From the NCBI GenBank assembly GCA_023421115.1, contig JAEZUI010000158.1:37939-101938 (forward strand): DNA of 64,000 nucleotides, written 5' to 3'. Below the pieces are notes generated by a model. It ran no database searches. It saw only the letters and a program-made list of their open reading frames with translations, and had not been told where the DNA came from. Both the position numbers and the translations under genes were made by a program. This DNA is from Bacillota bacterium (GTDB taxonomy: Bacteria; Bacillota; Clostridia; Acetivibrionales; Acetivibrionaceae). Shown one piece after another: positions 53,916-61,178 of the stretch. Position 1 is the stretch's first letter, and each line of letters starts with the position of its first letter.

Positions 53916-54002
53916 ACAGGGCAAAATTGTCGAAAGGCAATGGCGCAAAGCTTAGGGTCTAAAGCTTGAACTTAGGTTTAATGCTAAGATAGCCTAGCTA
54001 CC
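53916..54002 (+). promoter_or_regulatory. Cyclic di-GMP-I (GEMM-I) riboswitch aptamer
   Basis: Order of conserved parts: ACAGGGCAAA, an ATTG-tCGAAAg-CAAT GNRA-capped stem, GGCGCAAAGC, GGGTCTAAAGC, a variable hairpin (ACTTAGG...ATGCTAAG), then ATAGCCTAGCTACC. These match the GEMM-I consensus (GGGCAAA, GNRA tetraloop, CGCAAAGC, CUAA, AUAGCC-x-GCUxCC). A -10-like TATAAT is at 53846-53851. A terminator follows at 54114-54132, so c-di-GMP probably controls termination. No gene follows. Confidence 0.9.
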
Positions 54003-54113
54003 ATTAAAAGTTCTGTTTATACTCTGAATATCAAGTTCGAGGAAATAGGTCCTAAATATTTCCTTATACCAATTTTGTTTTGGGGTGTATAATAGTTTCC
54101 TTAATAAAATATC

Positions 54114-54132
54114 GGACCCATAGGGTCCTTTT
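54114..54132 (+). terminator. Probable expression-platform terminator of the c-di-GMP riboswitch
   Basis: GGACCC-ATA-GGGTCC (54114-54128), a perfect 6-bp stem, followed by TTTT. An upstream GGAAATA/TATTTCC hairpin (54041-54063) holds GGTCC in its loop and could take part in the switch. Confidence 0.7.
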
Positions 54133-54166
54133 ATTATGCCTCTTTCACTTCGTTCGAAGGATGCGT

Positions 54167-54197
54167 AAAAAAAGTCCACATTATCAGGACTTTTTTT
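54167..54197. terminator. Bidirectional terminator shared by the feo operon and riboswitch transcript
   Basis: AAAAAAAGTCC (54167-54177) pairs with GGACTTTTTTT (54187-54197): an 11-bp stem with a 9-nt loop and U-tracts for both strands. Confidence 0.85.
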
Positions 54198-54209
54198 TAC
54201 ACCTTAGGA

Positions 54210-54229
54210 ACGATTAAAATATAAGTTCC
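54210..54229. repeat. 20-bp direct repeat, left copy (flanks feoB)
   Basis: The 20 bp here (ACGATTAAAA...TAAGTTCC) are identical to 56746-56765. After each copy GTTATCCCTTA occurs, immediately at 56767 but after a long hairpin here (54297). Confidence 0.7.
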
Positions 54230-54235
54230 AACTCT

Positions 54236-54303
54236 GGGATAATGAAAAACTTGATTTGATAATGTTCTCACAATACGAGAATAAGAAGTTTTTTCGTTAT
54301 CCC
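54236..54303. repeat. Long imperfect inverted repeat downstream of the feo operon
   Basis: GGGATAATGAAAAACTT (54236-54252) pairs with AAGTTTTTTCGTTATCCC (54286-54303) with one bulge. An inner TTCTC/GAGAA hairpin is also present. It starts 13 bp beyond the stop of the FeoB-associated gene and may protect the 3' end of the mRNA. Confidence 0.7.
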
Positions 54304-54315
54304 TTAGTATCGCCT

Positions 54316-54453
54316 TTATTTTTTGCATTTACTGTTACTTGGGCAACTTGAGCAACAATTACAGGAATCTTTATTTTTTGATTTTTTATATGTGTAATAA
54401 CCGGCCATAGCAAATGCTCCAAATAATAGTACACTTATTATAATTGTAGCCAT
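54316..54453 (-). CDS. FeoB-associated Cys-rich membrane protein
   Basis: Translated by hand, 45 residues: MATIIISVLLFGAFAMAGYY forms one helix, then a Lys-rich stretch and a cysteine cluster C-N-C-C-S-S-C ending in CKK. This is the pattern of the FeoB_associated family. ATG after AAGGGGG, 4 bp past the feoB stop, so part of the feo operon. It may pass iron to or from FeoB; its role is not established. Confidence 0.88.
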   Translation of the reverse strand: MATIIISVLLFGAFAMAGYYTYKKSKNKDSCNCCSSCPSNSKCKK

Positions 54454-54457
54454 AAAA

Positions 54458-56599
54458 TCAACCCCCTTGAACTTCTACCGTACCTTTCCATATACCATTA
54501 CTTTTTACATGCTTTCTCTTAGGTCTAAAAATCAAATACACCATTAAAACAAACATAACTACTGCTATTGCTGTACCAATTCCAAATCCCCCACCGGTAA
54601 AAAAACTTCCAAATTGATATACAATGAGAGAAATAACATATGCAAATCCTGTTTGATATCCTATTGCAATCAACGTCCATTTCAAATTACCCATTTCACG
54701 CTTAATTGCACCGACCGCTGCAAAACAGGGAGCACAAAGCAAGTTAAAAATAAGGAATGAAAAGGCAGAAAGCTGTGTAAATGACTGACTAAGCGGCAAC
54801 CATATTTCTGCACCATCCTCAGCAACCTCAGAAAACCCATACAGTATGCCTAATGTACTTACAACATTTTCCTTTGCAACAAATCCTGTGATGGAAGCAA
54901 CTGCTGCTTTCCAATCTCCCCAACCAAGTGGGCTGAATATTATAGCTATTCTGCTTCCGATTGAAGCCAATATAGATTCAGAGGCTTCCACCATCTGCAT
55001 TGACCAGCTAAAACTGCTGACAAACCATATTATTCCACTAGCAAGAAAAATAACAGTTCCTGCTTTTTTGACAAAAGACTTTCCTCTATCCCACATGTGG
55101 ATAACTAACCCCTTAAGACTTGGGGATTTATAAGGAGGAAGCTCCATTACAAAAGGAGATTCTTCGCCTAAAAACGCTTTTGTTTTCTTAAGTATTGTTC
55201 CGGAAATCACCACTGCCCCTATACCTATAAAGTAAGCTACCGGTGCCATCCAAACCGAATTTGGAAACATTGCCCCAATAATCAACGCAATTACCGGAAG
55301 CTTTGCCGAACAAGGAATAAATGATGTTGTAATAATAGTCATTTTTCTATCATGTTCATTTTCAATTGTACGTGAAGCCATTATTCCAGGTACACTGCAC
55401 CCGGTTCCAATTAACATTGGAATAAAAGATTTTCCGGAAAGCCCGAATTTTCTGAATATGCGGTCCATGATAAAAGCAACACGAGCCATGTAGCCACTAT
55501 CTTCAAGAACACCTAGGAAAAAGAAGAACACAAGCATCTGTGGAAGAAACCCAAGTACTGCACCAACACCGGCTATTACACCGTCAAGAATAAGGGAATT
55601 CAACCATTGGGCACTACCAACGGATGTAAGAAAACTTTCAACCGCCCCCGGTATAATTTCTCCAAACAGTACGTCATTGACCCAATCTGTCATCAACGTT
55701 CCTACTGTTGAAATTGACACATAATAAACCAAAAACATTACTAATGCAAAAACGGGAAGTGCTAAAAAACGATTGGTAACAATATTGTCAATTTTGTCGG
55801 ATACCGTTATTCGGGTTTTATTTTTCTTATGAACACATTTCTTTGTTACGCCACCTATATAGTTATAACGCTCATTTGTGATAATACTCTCACTGTCGTC
55901 ATCTAGTTCTTTTTCACATAAAGATACTATAGTTTCTATACGAGCTTTCACATCGGATGAAAGGTTGATTTTCTTAATTATATTTTTATCCCTCTCAAAC
56001 AACTTTACGGCATACCACCGCGAATTGTCCACATCCTCAACAATCAAACCTTCAATTTCTGTAATTGCTTGTTCTACTACATTTGAAAAAGTATGCTTAG
56101 GCGTTGTTTTTTGACCGGCTAATGCAATTGCTTTTTCAGTTACTTCCTTGCAACCTTCTCCCTTTAAAGCCGATATTTCAACGACTTCACAACCCATGCA
56201 TCTGCTCAAGCCTTTATTGTCAATAATATCTCCGTTCTTTCGAATAATATCCGTCATATTAAGAGCTATAACAACCGGAATACCTATTTCGGTAAGCTGT
56301 GTAGTAAGATAAAGGTTTCTTTCAATATTTGTACTGTCCACTATATTTATAATAGCATCAGGCTTTTCTTCCATAAGATAGTTTCTTGAAACCACTTCTT
56401 CTAAAGTGTAGGGTGAAAGGGAATATATTCCCGGAAGATCCACAATCTCAATTTCCTTATTATCTTTTAGTTTTCCTGCCTTTTTTTCCACCGTAACACC
56501 GGGCCAGTTTCCAACATATTGCGAACTCCCTGTTAAGGCATTAAACAAAGTTGTCTTCCCGCTGTTCGGATTACCCACTAGGGCAATTCTCATTTTCAT
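54458..56599 (-). CDS. feoB: Ferrous iron transporter B
   Basis: A 713-residue protein. G domain 1-165: G1 GNPNSGKTT, G3 DLPG, G4 NMTD and G5 SALKG. A helical spacer (GDI-like) reaches about 270. Membrane domain follows with Gate motifs including GTGCSVPGIMASRTIE and the late LLCAPCFAAVGAIKRE. It imports Fe(II). ATG behind GGAGGGAG. It is separated from feoA by 175 bp holding one metal-regulator box and the right 20-bp repeat. Length is normal. Confidence 0.95.
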   Translation of the reverse strand: MKMRIALVGNPNSGKTTLFNALTGSSQYVGNWPGVTVEKKAGKLKDNKEIEIVDLPGIYSLSPYTLEEVVSRNYLMEEKPDAIINIVDSTNIERNLYLTTQLTEIGIPVVIALNMTDIIRKNGDIIDNKGLSRCMGCEVVEISALKGEGCKEVTEKAIALAGQKTTPKHTFSNVVEQAITEIEGLIVEDVDNSRWYAVKLFERDKNIIKKINLSSDVKARIETIVSLCEKELDDDSESIITNERYNYIGGVTKKCVHKKNKTRITVSDKIDNIVTNRFLALPVFALVMFLVYYVSISTVGTLMTDWVNDVLFGEIIPGAVESFLTSVGSAQWLNSLILDGVIAGVGAVLGFLPQMLVFFFFLGVLEDSGYMARVAFIMDRIFRKFGLSGKSFIPMLIGTGCSVPGIMASRTIENEHDRKMTIITTSFIPCSAKLPVIALIIGAMFPNSVWMAPVAYFIGIGAVVISGTILKKTKAFLGEESPFVMELPPYKSPSLKGLVIHMWDRGKSFVKKAGTVIFLASGIIWFVSSFSWSMQMVEASESILASIGSRIAIIFSPLGWGDWKAAVASITGFVAKENVVSTLGILYGFSEVAEDGAEIWLPLSQSFTQLSAFSFLIFNLLCAPCFAAVGAIKREMGNLKWTLIAIGYQTGFAYVISLIVYQFGSFFTGGGFGIGTAIAVVMFVLMVYLIFRPKRKHVKSNGIWKGTVEVQGG

Positions 56600-56625
56600 T
56601 TGACTCTCCCTCCTTAAATCTTACA

Positions 56626-56645
56626 TAGTTAGTCAAAGCTAACTA
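56626..56645. promoter_or_regulatory. DtxR/MntR-type palindrome upstream of feoB
   Basis: TAGTTAG-TCAAAG-CTAACTA, 7-bp arms with a 6-bp centre, 27 bp upstream of the feoB start. Same arms as the two feoA-side boxes. Confidence 0.75.
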
Positions 56646-56745
56646 AACCTTTCAAAATATGCAGCCTTGTGGGCTGCTTGCTTTTATGGTTCATCATTTC
56701 GTGAAAGCTGCTCCATACTTCATATACCTTTAGAAAATTATAAGT

Positions 56746-56765
56746 ACGATTAAAATATAAGTTCC
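56746..56765. repeat. 20-bp direct repeat, right copy (flanks feoB)
   Basis: Identical to 54210-54229 and followed by T-GTTATCCCTTA, 10 bp before the feoA stop codon. Confidence 0.7.
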
Positions 56766-56774
56766 TGTTATCCC

Positions 56775-56996
56775 TTACTGTATTTCTATCATTTGCGCAT
56801 CGTCTTTTCTGATGCTAAGCTCATATCCACGAACATTTATTTCAATAGGGTCTCCAAGTGGAGCCACTTTTCGCACATAAACTTCTACACCTTTAGTTAT
56901 ACCCATGTCCATAATTCTTCGTTTTAATGCACCTTCACCGTGAAGTTTCACTACTTTCACAGCTTCACCACATTTGACTGTTTTTAGTGTTTTCAT
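56775..56996 (-). CDS. feoA: Ferrous iron transport protein A
   Basis: A 73-residue SH3-like protein with the family pattern: a conserved Gly-rich turn, RRIMDMGITKGVEVYV and LGDPIEINVRGYELSIRKDDA. It supports FeoB activity. First gene of the feo operon, directly downstream of two metal-regulator boxes and a sigma-A promoter. Confidence 0.93.
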   Translation of the reverse strand: MKTLKTVKCGEAVKVVKLHGEGALKRRIMDMGITKGVEVYVRKVAPLGDPIEINVRGYELSIRKDDAQMIEIQ

Positions 56997-57010
56997 AAAA
57001 TTACCTCCTT

Positions 57011-57028
57011 AGTTAGTCATTGCTAACT
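57011..57028. promoter_or_regulatory. DtxR/MntR-type palindrome in the feoA leader
   Basis: AGTTAG-TCATTG-CTAACT, 15 bp upstream of the feoA start and beside its AGGAGG. Centre-to-centre distance to the next box is 34 bp. Confidence 0.75.
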
Positions 57029-57044
57029 CATATGTAAACAAAAC

Positions 57045-57062
57045 AGTTAGTCTAAACTAACT
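57045..57062. promoter_or_regulatory. DtxR/MntR-type palindrome at the feoA transcription start
   Basis: AGTTAG-TCTAAA-CTAACT. It lies just after the predicted start (near 57065), so a bound repressor would block RNA polymerase. It resembles the iron/manganese boxes of the DtxR family (TTAGGTTAGCCTAACCTAA type). Confidence 0.8.
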
Positions 57063-57071
57063 CTCGTTATT

Positions 57072-57100
57072 AGTTTACCACCACAAATTGATCCTGTCAA
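57072..57100 (-). promoter_or_regulatory. Promoter of feoA
   Basis: On the minus strand, TTGACA (57100-57095), 17-bp spacer, TAAACT (57077-57072). Confidence 0.75.
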
Positions 57101-57206
57101 CAGTGCAAATATATTTTTTCTTGCGTAATTAAACAGCATTTGATAACATAACAATATAGTATTAAATAGTTATATTATAATCAACGGTATAAAGGGAGGA
57201 TTTATT

Positions 57207-57587
57207 TTGAAAGTTCAAGAATCAGCAGAGAACTATCTCGAAACAATTCTCATGCTAAAAAAACGTAACGGTTATGTTCGATCAATAGATATTGCAAATG
57301 AGCTTTCTTTCTCAAAACCAAGTGTCAGCACTGCTATGAAACACTTTCGTGAGCAGGGATATATATCTGTTGAAAGTAACGGCTCCATAATATTAACAGA
57401 AAGCGGATTAAAAATAGCTGAGCGTGTCTATGAGCGTCATTTGCTGCTTTCAAAATATCTTATAGCTCTTGGTGTTGACGAAGAAACTGCAAAAGAGGAT
57501 GCATGCCGAATTGAGCATGTTATAAGTCAGCAAAGCTTCGATAAAATTAAAGAACATTGGCAAAAATTGTTCAATATAAAGGGCTAA
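57207..57587 (+). CDS. DtxR/MntR-family metal-dependent regulator
   Basis: A 126-residue protein starting at TTG behind AAAGGGAGG. The winged helix covers 1-60 (SIDIANELSFSKPSVSTAMKHF) and the metal-binding/dimerisation helices 65-120 (ERHLLLSKYL, EEDACRIEHVIS). It lacks the SH3-like third domain of DtxR/IdeR, so is MntR-sized. Divergent from feoAB with three cognate-looking boxes between, so it most likely represses feo when iron is sufficient. A Mn(II) response cannot be excluded. Confidence 0.88.
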   Translation: MKVQESAENYLETILMLKKRNGYVRSIDIANELSFSKPSVSTAMKHFREQGYISVESNGSIILTESGLKIAERVYERHLLLSKYLIALGVDEETAKEDACRIEHVISQQSFDKIKEHWQKLFNIKG

Positions 57588-57621
57588 AGATTAATGAATT
57601 TCAATTGTCAACAGCCCTTTT
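57578..57621. terminator. Bidirectional terminator between the regulator and beta-lactamase-like genes
   Basis: AAAGGGCT (57578-57585) pairs with AGCCCTTT (57613-57620), overlapping the stop codon of the regulator gene. Confidence 0.65.
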
Positions 57622-57626
57622 GCTAG

Positions 57627-58757
57627 TCATCTATTATTCATATAATCAAAAACCTTTTTAGATATCTGAGCTATCACGTCATGAGCCTCTTCGTCGTTAA
57701 TCACACCTTTAGACATAACAGCCAATACATAAGGCTTATCAGAATAAATTATTCCGACATCATGAACTGCGCCAATTTGATCCCCCACTTTATGAGCAAC
57801 TCTTACCCCTTTAGGCAAAAGTCTTGGTAACCTATCATTATATATGGTATTACACAAATTGTTCTTAAGTTCTGCACCCAATTCATCATTTTTATTGCAA
57901 AATTCATATATATTTTTCAAATAAATTGCCATATCTTTTGGACATGATACATTTTCAGTATTTTCCACGACTGTGCCTCCAAGTGATCTCATATAGTCTT
58001 TAAGATTTTTCTTCCCAAAATACCTTAAAAGTATGTTTGTTGCTATATTGTCACTATTTGTAATGGATATCTTCAAAAGATATCTTATTGTAAAAGTTTT
58101 TCCGGTTAGCTTTTTAGTTTGCAAAATACCCGTACCACCTTCAAAATCCTCCTCTGTAAAATCTAAAGTCTTTTCAGGGTCAACTTCCCCTGCTTCAATC
58201 TTTTTAAACAGATAATAGTTAAGCGGTACTTTTACTGTGCTTGCTGCTGTATACTCATCCGTTTCATCTATTCCAAATTCGTAGCCATTTTCCAGATCTA
58301 TAAAGTATATACCATATTGTCCTGTATACTCAGAAACATATTTTTTCAACTCATCTTTTAACTCATCATAATTAAAATTTTCTTCATCAATAATCTTCTC
58401 AATATCTTCTTTAATATCATTTTCAATATTTTCTTCAATATCTTCTTCCAACCTTAAAAAAGCATCACTTTCATAAGTAGACTCAGCATCGATAGATATG
58501 CTTGAAACTTCTCCTATGCTATTTGGAATAGCTGAGGGAATATATTCGATCGGATTTAAAATCTGAGCGCTAGTTTGAACGGATGCTTTATCTGAAAACG
58601 ACTGTTCCTGATCCTTATGATTTAACGCATTAATGATAGCAGCAAACGCAATTATGCTTATAGCTAATAAAGATAAGAATATAAAGACCCTTTTTTTTCT
58701 TTGCTTTCTCCTCTTTACAATTCTTTCCTTAATAGAAAGTCTTCTATCAAATCCCAT
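57627..58757 (-). CDS. Membrane-anchored class A beta-lactamase-like serine hydrolase
   Basis: Start at ATG 58757, behind AGAGG (376 residues). A basic cytoplasmic tail is followed by one helix (about 23-44), then an acidic linker with EEDIEENIENDIKEDIEKI and the hydrolase domain (about 140-370). Active-site motifs: STVK (SxxK), SDN and KVG in place of KTG. A clear Glu166-type ELN motif is not seen. It could be a true beta-lactamase, a wall peptidase or a sensor. Monocistronic. Confidence 0.78.
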   Translation of the reverse strand: MGFDRRLSIKERIVKRRKQRKKRVFIFLSLLAISIIAFAAIINALNHKDQEQSFSDKASVQTSAQILNPIEYIPSAIPNSIGEVSSISIDAESTYESDAFLRLEEDIEENIENDIKEDIEKIIDEENFNYDELKDELKKYVSEYTGQYGIYFIDLENGYEFGIDETDEYTAASTVKVPLNYYLFKKIEAGEVDPEKTLDFTEEDFEGGTGILQTKKLTGKTFTIRYLLKISITNSDNIATNILLRYFGKKNLKDYMRSLGGTVVENTENVSCPKDMAIYLKNIYEFCNKNDELGAELKNNLCNTIYNDRLPRLLPKGVRVAHKVGDQIGAVHDVGIIYSDKPYVLAVMSKGVINDEEAHDVIAQISKKVFDYMNNR

Positions 58758-58821
58758 AAACACCTCTACATGTATAAATATATTACAAAACTTATACTAT
58801 AGTATTACAAAACAAGGCAAT

Positions 58822-59151
58822 TTATACTTTTTCAAATCTTTCTACATCAAGAATAAATATTGTTGCACCACCAACAACTACTTCTACAGCATTGTTCAAA
58901 AACATACTTCCTACATCAATTGGAGCAATGGGCGAGTTAATAATCTGTTTTCTGCTTCTGGATTTACTTTTAATAATTTCTATAACTTGCTCAACCTTAT
59001 TCTGATCCACACCAACAAGCAAAGTTGTATTGCCTGACTTCAAAAAACCTCCTGTCGAACAGAGTTTTGTGACAGCAAACCCATTTTTATTCAACTCTTT
59101 CATAACTTTATTACCATCTTCATCATTAACTATAGCAAAAACAAGTTTCAT
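58822..59151 (-). CDS. darA: c-di-AMP receptor DarA (PII-like, PstA)
   Basis: A 109-residue protein of standard length. PII-like pattern: MKLVFAIVNDEDGNKVMKEL, TKLCSTGGFLKSGNTTLLVGV, a short B loop, and VEVVVGGATIFILDVERFEKV. DarA/PstA trimers bind c-di-AMP; downstream partners are unknown. The synthase gene cdaA is in this window at 49.8 kb. Confidence 0.92.
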   Translation of the reverse strand: MKLVFAIVNDEDGNKVMKELNKNGFAVTKLCSTGGFLKSGNTTLLVGVDQNKVEQVIEIIKSKSRSRKQIINSPIAPIDVGSMFLNNAVEVVVGGATIFILDVERFEKV

Positions 59152-59259
59152 TGTGCTCCTCCATAAGTTATTTGCATAGTAAACATACTATAATTTTGCA
59201 CTTTACTTGCATTTTTTACAAGCCAAATAATCACCCTAAAATTCCAGGCAATATTTGTT

Positions 59260-60516
59260 CTATTGTTTAGCTTTTGACTTTGACAATAATCTTGATACAG
59301 TACTCCTTAATACCTTCAATAACTTTAGCAATACCAAAATTAATTCTATTCCGATCAAGGTTAACAACAAAATTGTAATGTCCTTATATTCAACCATTGA
59401 CTTAACCAAAGTCGAAAACATATCCACAGACGAATAAACATTAACCGAAGGATACAAATCTACGCTAATTTCAGTATCATCCTTTAGTACATACTTCATA
59501 GCACCTACAATTTGAGTTTTAAGGACAGGAAGCTCGATATTTCCTCTGATTTTAAATTCAAAATCTCTTATGTAGTCTTCTCCAATTGGAAAAGTATAAT
59601 AAACATCTATAGGGCTAATAAGATCTATGGTTTTATCTCCTACAGGTATAGTTTCTATAGTCTGATCCTTTTTAACTAAAATACCTGTTTTATAATTTCC
59701 AAAACCGTAATCGAGCAATTTTGTCGAATCCTCATAAACATTTTCTTCTGGAGAATCCAAAACAATACTTATAATTCTAGTATTATTTCTTGTTGCTGTA
59801 GTTATAACTGATTGGCGTTCTACTTCATTGTATCCTGTCTTTCCTCCATCAACACCGTCATAACCCCAAAAAAGATTATTACTGTTAGTTATAATTTCTA
59901 CTTTCCCCTGATTTGTCCAATACTTTGCTTGGGAAGAAAAAATACCGTCAAAGTTGGGATTTGATAATGCATATCTCATTAATACAGAAAGGTCATAAGC
60001 AGTTGTGTATTGTGCTTCATCATACAACCCGGTAGGGTTTGTAAAATTTGTATCCTTCATCTTGAGTTCACGGGCTTTATCGTTCATGATACTAACAAAT
60101 GTTTGTACATCACCACCCACATACTCAGCTAGAGCAATGGCCGAATCATTTCCTGAAGTAAGTACTACTGTATAAACCAAATCTTCAACAGAATATTTCC
60201 CCCCTACTTCTAAGTTCAGTTTAGAGCCTTCAACTGCTGTAACATTTTTACTTATAGTTATCTGCGTATCAATCTTTGAGCCGGCTTTTTCCAATGCCAA
60301 AAGTGCAGTCAGTATTTTATTGGCACTTGCTATATGAAGTCTGCTTCTGCTCTCCTTTCCAAATAATATCTGACCTCTTTGGGACTCGACAAGTATTGCA
60401 GACACAGCCTTAATCTCAGGGACATCAGTAGCAGCCACTACCGAACCCTTGTTAATAAATAGTATTATAAACAATATAAGGAAACACTGCACTTTAATTA
60501 GAAATCTATTTTTCAT
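59260..60516 (-). CDS. D-alanyl-D-alanine carboxypeptidase (DacF/PBP5 type)
   Basis: Start at ATG 60516 behind GAGG; a GTG four codons upstream is in frame. 418 residues. Signal peptide about 1-27. Peptidase S11 motifs: SANK (SxxK; often STTK), SGN and KTG in GGKTGYNE. C-terminal beta domain about 290-370 and one C-terminal helix (about 375-395), more hydrophobic than the usual amphipathic tail. It trims pentapeptide stems of peptidoglycan. An extended -10 promoter lies upstream at 60610-60618. Confidence 0.9.
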   Translation of the reverse strand: MKNRFLIKVQCFLILFIILFINKGSVVAATDVPEIKAVSAILVESQRGQILFGKESRSRLHIASANKILTALLALEKAGSKIDTQITISKNVTAVEGSKLNLEVGGKYSVEDLVYTVVLTSGNDSAIALAEYVGGDVQTFVSIMNDKARELKMKDTNFTNPTGLYDEAQYTTAYDLSVLMRYALSNPNFDGIFSSQAKYWTNQGKVEIITNSNNLFWGYDGVDGGKTGYNEVERQSVITTATRNNTRIISIVLDSPEENVYEDSTKLLDYGFGNYKTGILVKKDQTIETIPVGDKTIDLISPIDVYYTFPIGEDYIRDFEFKIRGNIELPVLKTQIVGAMKYVLKDDTEISVDLYPSVNVYSSVDMFSTLVKSMVEYKDITILLLTLIGIELILVLLKLLKVLRSTVSRLLSKSKAKQ

Positions 60517-60887
60517 AGTTAACCTCACCTGGTTCTACCAACAGTATTTTAAGATTGCAAAAAAACCACTTATACTATCTTGTGAGATTTATTGCCATCA
60601 AACAAATTCATTATAACAAATCAACATGAAATATTCATTAGATATTAATATTTATTATAGTATTTTAATTTATTATTTACAACTCCAGCATATACAATTC
60701 TTCTCAAAATGTTTGCGGCAGCGGAATTTACTACTTTGATTACAGCTTTCGCTACCGCAGATTTTTTTAAATTAAGGTAATTCATAGAATATAACTGGTC
60801 AATTGCCATTTATAAGTAATAAGCGTTTAGTATTTCTTTTAATTATTGTGGAAAACTAAGAACCAATAAGGATAGGAGGTGATTTTT
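60517..60887. other. 371-bp intergenic region with repeat fragment and orphan terminator
   Basis: Contains an extended -10 promoter for the carboxypeptidase gene (minus strand TGTTATAAT, 60618-60610), a strong plus-strand hairpin (60714-60768) and a 13-bp fragment of the interspersed repeat (ATAACTGGTCAAT, about 60791-60803). No ORF is credible. Confidence 0.55.
60714..60768 (+). terminator. Strong intrinsic terminator with no upstream plus-strand gene
   Basis: TGCGGCAGCGGAA (60714-60726) pairs with TTTCGCTACCGCA (60747-60759) around one internal mismatch, followed by A then seven Ts. It could end a small RNA or attenuate the 60888 gene. Confidence 0.7.
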
Positions 60888-61061
60888 GTGTCAAGTAAAA
60901 AAGACGTTTCAAAAAATAAGAAAACAAAGCCATCAACAGAAAACTCTTCAGGTTTGTACGAATTTGCCAATGATCAGCTTGGTGAAAACAGAGATGCAGC
61001 TTTCAATGATTTAGCCAAAAAATCAGCAAATAAACAAACCTTGGATAAAAAGAAAAAGTAG
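60888..61061 (+). CDS. Small lysine-rich hydrophilic protein
   Basis: 57 residues from the GTG at 60888, about 7 nt after AGGAGGTG. It is highly charged and Ser/Asn/Lys-rich with a Lys tail (LDKKKK), with no hydrophobic segment. Family not recognised; composition recalls small acid-soluble or nucleic-acid-binding proteins, but no SASP motif is present. A strong terminator follows. Confidence 0.6.
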   Translation: MSSKKDVSKNKKTKPSTENSSGLYEFANDQLGENRDAAFNDLAKKSANKQTLDKKKK

Positions 61062-61084
61062 TTAAATTACTTGCTCAATAATAA

Positions 61085-61130
61085 AAACAAACAAGAAAAA
61101 TGTCAATTCTAAATCTTTTCTTGTTTGTTT
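61085..61130. terminator. Strong bidirectional terminator
   Basis: AAACAAACAAGAAAA (61085-61099) pairs perfectly over 15 bp with TTTTCTTGTTTGTTT (61116-61130). It serves the small plus gene and the PilZ gene from the other side. Confidence 0.85.
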
Positions 61131-61178
61131 CCATATAAAGTCAGTTCAAAAATCCTATGATTTTTAATTTATGTTAGC

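Larger units (their letters stand above)
53442..54315. other. Gene-poor 874-bp region with terminators and an orphan riboswitch
   Basis: No credible CDS. It contains a terminator-like hairpin (53647-53695), a c-di-GMP-I riboswitch on the plus strand (53916-54002), a terminator (54114-54132), a bidirectional terminator (54167-54197) and a long inverted repeat (54236-54303). Next plus-strand gene is at 57207. Confidence 0.75.

Noticed and set aside
53994..54179. 61-codon minus ORF
   Set aside because: Its start lies within the bidirectional terminator and its body is the complement of the c-di-GMP riboswitch expression platform.
57627..58757. Acquired antibiotic-resistance beta-lactamase
   Set aside because: KVG in place of KTG, a membrane anchor with acidic linker and no mobile element nearby argue for a chromosomal wall-related hydrolase; resistance cannot be claimed.
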